From Motiliproteus sp041586615 (GTDB lineage Bacteria; Pseudomonadota; Gammaproteobacteria; Pseudomonadales; Balneatricaceae), in the NCBI GenBank assembly GCA_041586615.1, contig JBFGZS010000012.1, positions 16,684-80,683 of the forward strand: a stretch of 64,000 bases of DNA. Reading direction: 5' to 3'. The translations under genes and the position numbers were made by a program. Position 1 is the first letter of the stretch. Each line of letters starts with the position of its first letter. Below are positions 7,387 to 16,697 of the stretch, piece by piece. The notes below the pieces were generated by a model that worked only from the letters and a program-made list of their open reading frames with translations, did no database searches and was not told the origin of the DNA.

Positions 7387-9594
7387 ATGGGACAAGACAG
7401 GCCGCGGTTAAAAATACTGGTGGTTGACGATCGCCCGGAGAATATCCGTTCGATGACCCGGATATTGGAGGGGATCGATGCGGAAGTTCAGTGTGCGCTA
7501 TCGGGGATCGAAGCGCTCTCCCTGTTGCTGCGCCATAAGTTTTCCCTGATCCTGCTCGATGTGATGATGCCGGAGATGGATGGTTTTGAGACCGCGGAGC
7601 TGATTCGCAGTTATCAGAGCAGCCAGCATATCCCGATTATTTTTGTCACCGCCGCCGACAAAGACGATGCGTATGAATTCAAAGGCTACGACGTCGGTGC
7701 CGTCGATTACCTGTTCAAGCCGATCCAGCCGACGATCCTGCTGAGCAAGGTGCGCTTCTTTCTCGAGCTGGCCAAGCATAAATCCCTGCTCGAACAGAGC
7801 TTGCAGGAAGTCGATCAGCTGAAGAGCCACAATGAACTGCTGATAAAATCGACCACCGAAGGGATTATCAGCCTGGATCGAAAGGGGTGTATCACCTTTG
7901 CGAATCCAGCCGCCGAGCAATTGCTGGGCTATCACGATAGGGCTTTACTCGGGCTCGACTTTACCGCTATTCAGGGCCCGGGGGCAGCCGCGTCCTTCGA
8001 GCACACCGAGCTGTACCATGCCTTGCTGGCCAAACGCAGCCATCAGGATGATCAGCAATGGTTTTATCGGCGCGATGACAGCCGTTTTCCGGTCGCCATC
8101 ACGGCGAGTCCGCTGCACCATTCAGAGTCGGAATCGATGGGCATGGTGTTGCTGTTTCAGGATATCAGTGCGCGTAAGGAATCCGAGGAAAAGATCGCTT
8201 TTCTGGCGCAATATGATCCGCTGACCGGCTTAGCCAACCGCAGCCTCTTTACCACGCTATTCGATCAGGCGATCTCTCGCTCAGAGCGCCATCAGCACAG
8301 CCTGGCGTTGCTGTTCCTGGATCTGGATCGTTTCAAACAGGTCAACGATTCCCTCGGCCATGACGCCGGTGATCTGCTGCTGCAGCAGGTGGCTCAGCGG
8401 CTGCGCTCGCGCACCCGTGACGGGGACACCATCAGTCGCCTGGGCGGGGATGAGTTTACGGTGATCCTGGAAGAGATCGACGAGTCCCGCGAGGCGGCCA
8501 TTGTGGCGCAAAAGCTGGTGAATGCGTTGAGCAAGCCCTTTACGATCAATGGCCATGAGGTGTTTATCGGCACCAGTATCGGCGTGGCCCTCTATCCCGA
8601 CTCGGCCGATAACGCGACCGCCCTGCTCAAACGCGCCGATATGGCCATGTACCAAGCCAAAGCGCAAGGGCGTAATAATTATCAGTTTTTCACCCCGAAG
8701 ATGCAGCTTGATGTGACCCAGGCGCTGGATCTGGAGAACCGCTTAAGGCATGCGCTGGCGCGTAATGAATTTTCTCTGCACTATCAGCCTCAGGTGAACA
8801 TTAGCAACGGTCAGATTATCGGTCTGGAAGCCTTGCTACGCTGGCAGCCCGACGGCAAGGCGTTTGTGCCACCCGCGGAGTTTATCTCGATTGCCGAGGA
8901 AACGGGCTTGATCGTGCCGATCGGCGAGTGGGTACTGCGCCAGGCCTGTGCCCAGGTGCAGCGCTGGTATGTATCGGGGCAGCTCAAGCAGGAGGTGTCG
9001 ATCTCGGTGAACCTGTCGGTTCGTCAGCTGGAGAATATCTCGCTACTGAGCACATTAAACGAGATCCTGGCGGAAACCGGCCTCAAGCCCTCGCAACTGG
9101 AGCTGGAGATTACCGAGAGTGCGGTGATGAAAGACCCGGACATCGCCATCGAAGTACTGCAGGGGATCAGTCGTCAGGGCATTCAGGTCTCGCTGGATGA
9201 TTTCGGGACGGGGTATTCCTCGCTCAGTTATCTGAAGCTGCTCCCACTGGATGTGTTGAAGATCGATCGCTCCTTCGTCAACGACATTGGCGTTAATCCC
9301 AGCGACGATGCCATCTTGAAAACAATTATCGAACTGTCCGAAAATCTTAACCTGAGGGTCGTGGCCGAAGGGGTGGAAACGGCAGCGCAGCTGCGTTTTC
9401 TCCGTGATCTCAAGTGCCACTCCATACAGGGTTACTTCATCAGTGAGCCGAAGTCTGCGGAAGAGATCGAAGAACTGCTATGGCGCGCCCAGCAGGGCTG
9501 CCTATTGGGACTGAATGCGCCAGAAAAGCCTGAGGGCCTGATCCTGAAGCCTCAGTTTAGCAAGTCAGCGATACAGGAGTCTCACAAGAAATAG
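7387..9594 (+). CDS. REC-PAS-GGDEF-EAL bifunctional c-di-GMP protein
   Basis: A 735-residue response regulator with REC (about 8-125, D58), PAS (about 145-265), GGDEF (motif at 353-357, I-site RDGD five residues before it) and EAL (EALLR from 481, then DDFGTGYSS and LKIDRSFV). All catalytic and metal-binding motifs of both output domains look intact, so synthesis and hydrolysis of c-di-GMP are both possible. Its N-terminal half is closely similar to that of the REC-PAS-kinase three genes upstream, suggesting domain shuffling within the cluster. It follows cheB after a 149-base gap and is probably the end of the operon. Unlike the protein encoded at 4191 it has no tail repeats or insertion. 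The product is cytoplasmic. Confidence 0.94.
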   Translation: MGQDRPRLKILVVDDRPENIRSMTRILEGIDAEVQCALSGIEALSLLLRHKFSLILLDVMMPEMDGFETAELIRSYQSSQHIPIIFVTAADKDDAYEFKGYDVGAVDYLFKPIQPTILLSKVRFFLELAKHKSLLEQSLQEVDQLKSHNELLIKSTTEGIISLDRKGCITFANPAAEQLLGYHDRALLGLDFTAIQGPGAAASFEHTELYHALLAKRSHQDDQQWFYRRDDSRFPVAITASPLHHSESESMGMVLLFQDISARKESEEKIAFLAQYDPLTGLANRSLFTTLFDQAISRSERHQHSLALLFLDLDRFKQVNDSLGHDAGDLLLQQVAQRLRSRTRDGDTISRLGGDEFTVILEEIDESREAAIVAQKLVNALSKPFTINGHEVFIGTSIGVALYPDSADNATALLKRADMAMYQAKAQGRNNYQFFTPKMQLDVTQALDLENRLRHALARNEFSLHYQPQVNISNGQIIGLEALLRWQPDGKAFVPPAEFISIAEETGLIVPIGEWVLRQACAQVQRWYVSGQLKQEVSISVNLSVRQLENISLLSTLNEILAETGLKPSQLELEITESAVMKDPDIAIEVLQGISRQGIQVSLDDFGTGYSSLSYLKLLPLDVLKIDRSFVNDIGVNPSDDAILKTIIELSENLNLRVVAEGVETAAQLRFLRDLKCHSIQGYFISEPKSAEEIEELLWRAQQGCLLGLNAPEKPEGLILKPQFSKSAIQESHKK

Positions 9595-9877
9595 CGTTAG
9601 CCGCGCATGCCACGAACGTTCGTTGTCGCCCTGTTACTCGGAGAGGGCATACACACGGCGACGGCGCCGCACACTGACGGCGGCGTATTCGATGGGGCGC
9701 CCGCGTTCCAAGAGATAATGGTCACGTCTGCATTGAGACGATTAACCTGGCGGATTAATAGCCATCTGTCTGCTTGCGATCACGTCCTGATGTTTGGCTG
9801 GCGGCATCCATTGCCAACACCCTATCTGCCCATCCTTCATCCCCGCTGTCCTTGGCCGGGGCGATTCAGTGGATAAT

Positions 9878-11986
9878 TCATGCGGGCTTGGGCTTTGAGT
9901 CCCATGGATGGTTTTTGGCATTGAGCGCGGTGCTGGTCGTGGTCGCGAACTGAAAGTGTTGTTCCAGTTCGTGTGCGGGTAGTGGCGAAGCAAGCAGATA
10001 GCCTTGCAGCTCGTCGCAGCCCTGCTCCTTGAGAAAGCGGCGCTGTGCTTCGGTTTCAACCCCTTCGGCCACCACCCCCATTCGCAGGCTATGTGCCAGC
10101 GTGATAATTGCCTGACTGAGCACCGTGTCACGGGGAATGCTGCTGACAAATTCGCGATCAAGCTTTAAGCGACTGACCGGAAACTGTCTCAGGTAGGCCA
10201 GGGATGAGTAGCCGTTCCCGAAATCATCGATGGCGAGCTGCACCCCCAGTTGGCGTAAATCTTCGAGCAGCTTGAGCATGAGCTCGTCGCTTTGAATCAG
10301 GATGTTCTCGGTCAGTTCCAGCTCCAGGCTACGGGCAGGCAACTGCGTTTCATGTAAAATCCGACGGATGCGATCAACCAGATCCGGTTGGTGGAGCTGG
10401 CGCTCGGACAGGTTAACCGCGACCCTTTGTAATGGCAGCCCTTGCTGCTGCCAGTCTCGCAGCTGGGCGCAGGCGGTCCGCATGGCCCATTCGCCGAGTG
10501 TGACAATAAAGCCGCTACGCTCTGCCAATGAAATAAATTCGGCCGCCGGAATCACGCCTTTTTCTGGGTGATGCCAGCGAAGCAAGGCCTCCACCCCAAT
10601 TATCCGCCCGCTGGATGCTTGTAGCAGCGGCTGATAGTAGACGGCAAACTGTTTGTTTTCGAACGCATGGACCAGGGCGTTCTCCAAGGCAAACTGTTCC
10701 TGTGTGCTGCTATTGAGTTCGGTGTTATAGCAGACGAAATTATTACGCCCACCGACCTTGGCCTGGTACATGGCTGCATCGGCATTGCGCAGCAATGTCG
10801 CTACCTCTGTACCATCGTTGGGGTAGTAGGCAATACCGATGCTGGCACCGATCGCAACCTTTTCATTACCACTCAACCAGAAGGGCTGAGACAGCCGCTT
10901 AAGCATGCGCCGGGCCGCAACCAAGGGGTCAAACGCGTCTTTATTCGGTGCCAGTGCCAGCAATACGGCAAATTCATCTCCGCCCAATCGAGCCACCGTA
11001 TCACTGTCACGCACGGCTTCTGTCAGCCGTTGCGCAACCTGCTCCAGCAATTGATCACCGGCAGCATGACCCAGGTTGTCATTGACCGCTTTGAATTGAT
11101 CCAGATCCAGTGCCATCACCGCGACGCGGGTGTTATTACGCTGGGCCTGGTTGATCATCTGGCTTAGCCGGTCATTGAGCAGAAACCGGTTAGGCAGGCC
11201 GGTCAGACCATCGTGACTGGCCTGGTGACGGAGTTGCTCCTCAAACTGCTTGCGTTGAGTAATATCGTAGGCCGAGATCATAGCCCCCTGCTGGATGCCC
11301 ATATCATCAACAATGGGTCGGCCGCTGATCAGCAGGGTGCGGGGGTCAGCGCCCTGTTTTTGTACGATAAACTCTTCTTTATCAATGGTCTCGCCCCGCA
11401 GAGCGCGACGAAGTGGCGAGTGCTCTAACGACAACGGGGTGGTGCTGTTGACCGGTGCCAGCGGGCAGGTATGCGCCCATTGCTCAAGCGATAGCCCGGG
11501 AATGGCCCCCAGCTGGTTGTCACTACTTTGATTAGATAAGGTAATGCGGCCATCGACATTGCAGGCCACCACCAAGTCGTGCCCCTGTTCAAGCACCGCT
11601 TCGGTAAACTTTTGTACCCGGTGCAGTTCAACCGTGCGCTCACCGACCTGCTGGGTTAGGCGTTCGGTCAGCTTGTTCAAGGTAGGGATCCAGCTCAGCA
11701 GGCCCGAGAGTAATAACAGGTAACCTCCCGAATAACCCACCACCTTTTCCAGAAACGACTGCACCTCCGTGTCGCCAATAATGACAAAGCGTTCCAGCCC
11801 GGAAAACTCATCGGTAAGGTCCAGAACGGCGGCGAATGCCAGAAGCGCAAAGCCGGCGACAATCCGTTTCCAACCCTGCTGTCCCCAGTTTCGATGCCGC
11901 CCGGCCCACACCAGGAATATAGTAATACACACCAGCACTAAGGCTTTCAAGGCTTCGATAGATAAATCAAATACTTCCCAGTTCAT
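9878..11986 (-). CDS. Membrane-anchored PAS-GGDEF-EAL protein
   Basis: A 702-residue protein with three predicted N-terminal membrane segments (about 10-28, 38-58 and 88-105), a short linker helix, a PAS domain (about 120-245), GGDEF (motif at 335-339, I-site RDSD) and EAL (E466 in VEALLRW, then IDDFGNGYSS and AEGVET). LKID reads LKLD, a conservative change. Both domains appear capable of catalysis. It is transcribed towards the chemosensory-like operon, convergent with it, and is preceded by an AGGGAA ribosome site. The signal sensed by the membrane part is not evident. A 283-base spacer separates it from the convergent gene; the only structure seen there is a short G/C hairpin near 9840-9865. 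Confidence 0.93.
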   Translation of the reverse strand: MNWEVFDLSIEALKALVLVCITIFLVWAGRHRNWGQQGWKRIVAGFALLAFAAVLDLTDEFSGLERFVIIGDTEVQSFLEKVVGYSGGYLLLLSGLLSWIPTLNKLTERLTQQVGERTVELHRVQKFTEAVLEQGHDLVVACNVDGRITLSNQSSDNQLGAIPGLSLEQWAHTCPLAPVNSTTPLSLEHSPLRRALRGETIDKEEFIVQKQGADPRTLLISGRPIVDDMGIQQGAMISAYDITQRKQFEEQLRHQASHDGLTGLPNRFLLNDRLSQMINQAQRNNTRVAVMALDLDQFKAVNDNLGHAAGDQLLEQVAQRLTEAVRDSDTVARLGGDEFAVLLALAPNKDAFDPLVAARRMLKRLSQPFWLSGNEKVAIGASIGIAYYPNDGTEVATLLRNADAAMYQAKVGGRNNFVCYNTELNSSTQEQFALENALVHAFENKQFAVYYQPLLQASSGRIIGVEALLRWHHPEKGVIPAAEFISLAERSGFIVTLGEWAMRTACAQLRDWQQQGLPLQRVAVNLSERQLHQPDLVDRIRRILHETQLPARSLELELTENILIQSDELMLKLLEDLRQLGVQLAIDDFGNGYSSLAYLRQFPVSRLKLDREFVSSIPRDTVLSQAIITLAHSLRMGVVAEGVETEAQRRFLKEQGCDELQGYLLASPLPAHELEQHFQFATTTSTALNAKNHPWDSKPKPA

Positions 11987-12267
11987 CGGTTATTTCCCTG
12001 TTGCTGGATGAATTCCGGCTGCCGTTAGCGGGTTGTCACAGACAACTCAAAAACCTTTTATTGGTGCGTCGCAACATCAACGCGGGGCAGCCCGTACATC
12101 AAGCCGAGTTTATGCGGTCGATTTTTGCACATATTCCCTGGTTTTTCTACGTGTAAACAGCAATACATGCCTCAAGGGTAAAAGTAGAAATCGCCTTGAC
12201 GACTTGACGACCACTAAAAAATCAACGCCCGCGAGCCAGTTCCTGCCGTACGGTGTATGTTGATTGA
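11987..12267. other. Spacer with no recognisable gene
   Basis: I see no gene here. It holds the upstream region of the minus-strand GGDEF-EAL gene and ends at the left terminal inverted repeat of the 161-bp element. Confidence 0.5.
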
Positions 12268-12428
12268 TATTAAGACGGCAGCTTAATACCGAGCAAAAAT
12301 GTCGCCTTACTAGGCGGTTCATAGATGAATCGCCGTGGCATAAAGCCACGTGAGACAAGGGCGGACAGGCGCCGGCCTTGTCCTCATCAAAAGACCGAAT
12401 GGATCGGTATTTTAATGCCAGGTTAATA
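12268..12428 (+). repeat. 161-bp structured interspersed element, copy A
   Basis: One of two full copies (the other at 17011) of exactly 161 bp. The ends form an imperfect inverted repeat of about 24 bp (18 of 24 positions match, outer TATTAA and inner AATACCG). Internally it can fold into a series of hairpins: GGCGGTTCAT with ATGAATCGCC, GTGGC with GCCAC, ACAAGG with CCTTGT, and ACCGA with TCGGT. Differences between copies mostly preserve pairing through G-T wobble. It resembles a MITE or a structured intergenic repeat. No transposase is nearby. Confidence 0.85.
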
Positions 12429-12433
12429 GTGAG

Positions 12434-12736
12434 AATCCAAACCGTTGTTTTATGGCAGGAGCGCCTACAGACCGTTACCCAGGGAGTGAAGATCGGGGTC
12501 ACATTCTGGTACTCACTGAGCGCAGAGCGCATGCTGAAACGTACGCTGGCACAGCACGCCGGACGGATACACCGGACCGTCCAAGGCAAAACGGAAGTTC
12601 ATGTCTACGACTACATCGACACCGGGCACCCGATGTTAGAGCGGATGTTTTATCGCCGAAGTAAAGGTTATCGTGCCATGGGTTATGAGCTGCGGGATTC
12701 AGCGGAAAGATCCCGCCAGCACTCTCTAATTTGATC
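12434..12736 (+). pseudogene. Remnant of the C-terminal end of an SF2 (DEAD/DEAH) helicase
   Basis: Translation of the + strand from about 12530 gives LKRTLAQHAGRIHR, then GKTEVHVYDYIDT, then a stretch ending in RSKGYRAMGYEL. From memory this matches the C-terminal end of superfamily 2 helicases whose motif VI is QYAGRLHR, followed by K-x-x-x-IYDYVD and a Met-Phe-x-x-R-x-x-x-Y tail. No helicase motifs I-V are present; upstream the frame runs directly into the 161-bp element. The piece is therefore a decayed fragment and not a functional gene. Sequence between 12434 and 12530 cannot be assigned. Confidence 0.6.
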
Positions 12737-12903
12737 CCCCGCATGCAAACCGGACGCTAAAGCAGAGTGTGTGAGAAAAATCGACAAAGACTCGCCGCGG
12801 GGAACCTGCCGCAGGTTCTTTTTTTGGTTTTGCGAACAATCGCAAGGATGGAATGAGTACACTGAAACGTGAAGGAAGAGGTAGATCAAACGATGGTATG
12901 AGG

Positions 12904-12980
12904 TGGTGGGCCTTGCCAGACTTGAACTGGCGACCGATCGATTATGAGTCGAGTGCTCTAACCAACTGAGCTAAAGGCCC
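12904..12980 (-). tRNA. tRNA with CAU anticodon, probably tRNA-Ile2
   Basis: A 77-base cloverleaf on the minus strand including an encoded CCA end. The acceptor stem is GGGCCTT paired with AAGGCCC, the D-arm has AGCTCAGTTGG, the anticodon loop is CTCATAA in a CGACTCATAATCG arm, and the T-arm is GCCAG-TTCAAGT-CTGGC. A CAU anticodon can be elongator Met or lysidine-modified Ile2. The anticodon arm and T-arm resemble enterobacterial tRNA-Ile2 more than tRNA-Met, so Ile2 is preferred. It sits inside a stretch of gene remnants and repeats. Confidence 0.9.
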
Positions 12981-13050
12981 CCTAAAAGGAGCGCAAATTC
13001 TACAAGCAAATGATGCTAGAGCCAAGAGAAAAGGGAAATAAAACGGCTGT

Positions 13051-13473
13051 TTAGTTCCTCAATCGTGGTTGGAAAAGCACCACCATAATCATTAACGGTT
13101 TAATCAGGAATCGTTGCAACGCTAGGCGCGGGCACGCTGGTGACATCGCATTCTGGTCATCACCTGTGTTAACAGTGGGTGCTGCATTGGTCGGCGTTAC
13201 CCAAGGGGTCTCACCAAACTCGGCCATTACCCAGTTCGCTTTCTCCGAATCGGGACGGTTGGCATAGATCATCTCGACCAGCGTTACATTGAATGGACCG
13301 GCATCCGGTAACATCGACGCGTAGTCGTAATAGGTATGCTGTCGATGTTCACGAGGGGTGAAGGAGGACAGATCTTTGGCATCGATCTGGTTGTCGCCGT
13401 TGAGATCCTGCTGTAGTAAGACCGTCGCGACTTCGTTCATGCGTTGCTCAAGTACAGCCGGGGTCGCTACTAT
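13051..13473 (-). pseudogene. Truncated and frameshifted paralogue of the EF-hand lipoprotein encoded at 49772-52657
   Basis: The minus-strand frame contains an EF-hand-like loop DLNGDNQIDAKDL and then ETPWVTPTNAAPTVNTGDDQ. This aligns with residues about 170-265 of the large lipoprotein, which has DLNNDGGIDASDL and EPWRHPINVAPTAFAGDD. Homology continues upstream of the apparent start at 13440 (VLEQRMNEV versus IEQRLNAL) up to about 13470, where it stops exactly at the half copy of the 161-bp element. Downstream of GDDQ the frame shifts and soon ends. It is therefore an internal fragment missing the signal peptide and more than 80 percent of the protein. Confidence 0.75.
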
Positions 13474-13555
13474 GTGGCTTTACGCCTCGGCGGTTCATCC
13501 ATAAACCACCTATTAAGGCGACATTTTTGCTCGGTATTAAGCTGCCGCCTTAATA
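13473..13555 (-). repeat. 161-bp structured element, half copy B (inverted)
   Basis: Reverse-complement match to the first half of the full copies, including the outer TATTAA terminus (at 13555), the GCAAAAATG segment and the first hairpin (GGTGGTTTAT with ATGAACCGCC, all paired if G-T wobble is allowed). The match ends abruptly near 13473, where the lipoprotein fragment begins. It was probably truncated together with that fragment. Confidence 0.8.
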
Positions 13556-13647
13556 TAACTTCATGTAATTTTTTTAAAAACATCCTACTTCAGGTAATAT
13601 ACCGGACCGTCTTCAAATACCGTATCGCCTAAAGTAGTAGACAAAAA

Positions 13648-16551
13648 ATGTTGAATAATCTCTCCATTAAAAACAAGTTTATTCTTATTCTTACGCTTCC
13701 ATTATTGATTGCTCTCTATTTATTATTTGATTTGATCTGGAGGCAGTGGCAGGTCAGTCAGTCGCTGCGCGATACGCTGGCGAATTCTCAAACGATCATC
13801 GTAACCAATCAGCTGCTTCAGGAACTGCAGCTTGAGCGCGGCTTGAGCATTCTATTGACCCTGCAAGACAACGAGCCCGATGAAAAACGGGTATTTACTC
13901 AGCGTCAACGAACGGATGAGAAGCTCGCGGTTTTCAACCATACATTGTCTGTGCTTAAAGCCAGCACCTGCAAGGACTCTACAGGCTATCTTTTTGAAAT
14001 AAAAGAAGATAATTTCTGCCGCCCGCTTCATGAGCAGCTGGATAGCGTTACTGAAGAGATAACGGCCTTAGCAACGCTTCGCTATCAGGGTGACCGCATT
14101 ACACTCCCTGCTCAACCGTTGTTTGAAGGCTATACCCGGATTAATGACGCATTGCTGGGGCTGACCTCAGTGCTGGTTGAACGCAGCCAAGGATCGCCCG
14201 TGGCTAATCGGATGACGGCTTACTATTTCTTACAACAAGTGAGAGAAAACGCAGGGCAGGAACGTGCCTTGTTGGCCGTTGCGATCGAGCAAGAAAAGTT
14301 ATCGCCCGACTCTCGGCGGCAGCTAATCGCCCTTATTGCCCAACAACAGGCCTATACCCAATTATTTGGAATCTATGCCCTTAAAAATAACAGGGAATTA
14401 TTAAATCAGCTGCAGACGGGACCACTAAGCCATGCGGTTAACCGCCTGCAGGATGGGGTATTAAGCCAAGACAACAGCTTAAACGTCACCATGTATGAAT
14501 GGTTCGAGGTTGCCAGTCGGCGGGTTGAGCAGTTGTACCAGCTTAACGAAAAGCTGGGCTCTGAACTTCAGACAGCGGCCCATGAATCCCATAGGGATGC
14601 CGTCAGGTTACTACTCTCGTTAAGCCTGCTGTCTGCGTTACTTATCGCTATGACGGTTATTTTTTCCAGCCGTATCATCCGGATGGTGACGCGTCAGCTG
14701 GCCAGCTTTATGGCGGTTATCGATCAAGTGGAAAGAAACACCGACATGGACGCCCGGGTCGAGGTCTATACGCGAGATGAGCTGGGCGGTATAGCACAAC
14801 GATTTAACGCGATGTTAGACCTCTTGAAGAACCATCAGGCCGACCTGCGTAAGTACAACAATAAGCTCGACATGGCCCACGCTGTCATCAATGCGTCCAT
14901 GGATAGCATCATGATTAGCGACGCTAACAACATCATAACCATGGTGAATCCGTCGTTTACGCGGGTGACCGGTTATACCGAGGAGGAGGCCATAGGCCAG
15001 CCGATCAACCTGCTCAGCTCCGGACGTCATGATCCGGCCTTCTACCAGCAGATGTGGACGGAGCTTGAGACAAGCGGATACTGGCAGGGAGAGGTCTGGA
15101 ATAGACGTAAAAATGGTGAAATTTTTCCGGAATGGCTGAGTATTACCCCCATCGTTATCGGTGATAAGGAGCCGACAACCTTTTACGCGGGTATATTCAA
15201 TGATATCTCTCGGCTCAAGCGCGACGAAGCGATGATCCAGCAGCTGGCCTATTATGACCCGCTGACCAAGCTGCCTAATCGTCAGCTGTTGAAAGATCGA
15301 CTGGAGGTCGCCTTGGCAACGGCCAAGCGAGATCAAAAAAGAATAGCCCTGGTCTTTATTGAACTCGATCGCTTCAAGGCGATTAATGACACCCTCGGTC
15401 ACAGCGTCGGTGATCAGGTACTCTGCGAAGTGACACGGCGCTTGCTGGCCAGTGTACGGGATGGAGACACGGTCGCGAGAATCGGGGGCGATGAATTCGC
15501 ACTGTTGCTAACAACATTGCAGGATGATCACACCGTTGAAGATATAGCGCGGCGAATCGAGGACGTATTACAGCAATCCCTACTGCTGGATGATCATGAT
15601 ATTCATGTAAGTGCCTGCATGGGTGCAAGCAGCTACCCCGGGGATGCGCAGGATGCTGCCAAGTTGCTGAAATATGCCGATGTCGCCTTAACTCAGGCCA
15701 AGCATGACAGAGCGCAATCGATCAGGCTCTATTCGCCCGCCATGAATAAAAAAGCCATGGCGCGTATGCAGATGGGTCAGCTGTTGCGCAAGGCGCTGGC
15801 TAACGACGAATTCGTCCTGCTGTATCAACCAAAGATTGATCTGGCCAGTGAACGGGTGGTTGGTGTGGAAGCGTTGCTGCGCTGGCATAACGAAGAACTC
15901 GGATTAGTATCACCGGTTGACTTTATTCCGTTGACCGAAGAGATGGGGCTGATTGGCGATATAGGCGCCTGGGTCCTCGAACAGGCCTGCTGCCAATGTC
16001 AGCGCTGGATCGATGCGGGCTTTGCTCCCATCCATGTCTCCGTCAATGTATCGGCGCAGCAGTTCAAGCATCGCGACCTGATCAAAGATGTAGAACAGGC
16101 GTTGCTGAAAGCGAGCCTCAAGCCCCGCTACCTGGATCTGGAAATTACAGAGAGCTGTGTCGTCGATGACGTTCTTTCCCTGATTTCGCAATTGGATGTC
16201 TTGCGTAGTCTGTATATCAGCACCTCGATGGATGATTTTGGTACCGGTTATTCCAGCCTCAGTCATCTAACCCGCCTGCCGCTGGATCATCTGAAAATCG
16301 ATGGGAGCTTCATGGCCGGCATTCCAGATTCGAAAGCGGATGCGGAGATGGTATCGACCATCATCCTGATGGCCCACAACCTGGGTTTAAAAGTGATCGC
16401 CGAGCGGGTAGAAACCGAAGCGCAGGTACAGTTTTTACGGGCGCTGCGCTGTGATCAGATTCAGGGGTATTACTTTAGCCGGCCACTGCCGGCCGATGAC
16501 GTGCAGAAAATGCTGGTGAAAGTAACAGGCGAGACGTCAACCTGCAGTTAA
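13648..16551 (+). CDS. NIT-HAMP-PAS-GGDEF-EAL transmembrane c-di-GMP sensor
   Basis: A 967-residue membrane protein. A first membrane segment (about 8-28) precedes a periplasmic region of about 290 residues that begins with LLQELQLERGLS, the signature of the NIT (nitrate/nitrite sensing-like) domain. A second membrane segment (about 322-345) leads to HAMP (about 345-400), PAS (about 415-525), GGDEF (motif 613-617, RDGD I-site) and EAL (E741; DDFGTGYSS; LKIDGSF). In the last conserved EAL loop the usual AEGVET reads AERVET, a Gly to Arg change next to the catalytic Glu. Otherwise both domains look intact. It is a single-gene unit, with a poor Shine-Dalgarno, 93 bases downstream of a half copy of the 161-bp element. 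Ligand specificity is not shown by the sequence. Confidence 0.93.
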   Translation: MLNNLSIKNKFILILTLPLLIALYLLFDLIWRQWQVSQSLRDTLANSQTIIVTNQLLQELQLERGLSILLTLQDNEPDEKRVFTQRQRTDEKLAVFNHTLSVLKASTCKDSTGYLFEIKEDNFCRPLHEQLDSVTEEITALATLRYQGDRITLPAQPLFEGYTRINDALLGLTSVLVERSQGSPVANRMTAYYFLQQVRENAGQERALLAVAIEQEKLSPDSRRQLIALIAQQQAYTQLFGIYALKNNRELLNQLQTGPLSHAVNRLQDGVLSQDNSLNVTMYEWFEVASRRVEQLYQLNEKLGSELQTAAHESHRDAVRLLLSLSLLSALLIAMTVIFSSRIIRMVTRQLASFMAVIDQVERNTDMDARVEVYTRDELGGIAQRFNAMLDLLKNHQADLRKYNNKLDMAHAVINASMDSIMISDANNIITMVNPSFTRVTGYTEEEAIGQPINLLSSGRHDPAFYQQMWTELETSGYWQGEVWNRRKNGEIFPEWLSITPIVIGDKEPTTFYAGIFNDISRLKRDEAMIQQLAYYDPLTKLPNRQLLKDRLEVALATAKRDQKRIALVFIELDRFKAINDTLGHSVGDQVLCEVTRRLLASVRDGDTVARIGGDEFALLLTTLQDDHTVEDIARRIEDVLQQSLLLDDHDIHVSACMGASSYPGDAQDAAKLLKYADVALTQAKHDRAQSIRLYSPAMNKKAMARMQMGQLLRKALANDEFVLLYQPKIDLASERVVGVEALLRWHNEELGLVSPVDFIPLTEEMGLIGDIGAWVLEQACCQCQRWIDAGFAPIHVSVNVSAQQFKHRDLIKDVEQALLKASLKPRYLDLEITESCVVDDVLSLISQLDVLRSLYISTSMDDFGTGYSSLSHLTRLPLDHLKIDGSFMAGIPDSKADAEMVSTIILMAHNLGLKVIAERVETEAQVQFLRALRCDQIQGYYFSRPLPADDVQKMLVKVTGETSTCS

Positions 16552-16697
16552 TCAGCGTTACTTTATTTGCGGATCAACAATTGACTTCAAAAGACCGAGC
16601 AAGACCGCCGGATGGCGGGCCTTCGATCCTCGCCCTGCCTATTGGCGAGTGCGTTCTGACAAGCTCTCACTTGAAATCTGCCGCTTGCCGCCAGTCA

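Noticed and set aside
9607..9876. 89-residue open frame on the + strand after the second REC-PAS-GGDEF-EAL gene
   Set aside because: No ribosome site, no family features and an unusual Pro/His-rich composition; it lies in a convergent spacer.
12110..12589. 159-residue minus-strand frame, with similar frames at 16943 and 13444
   Set aside because: The shared protein segment is simply the translated 161-bp element; its hairpins and ends explain the similarity.
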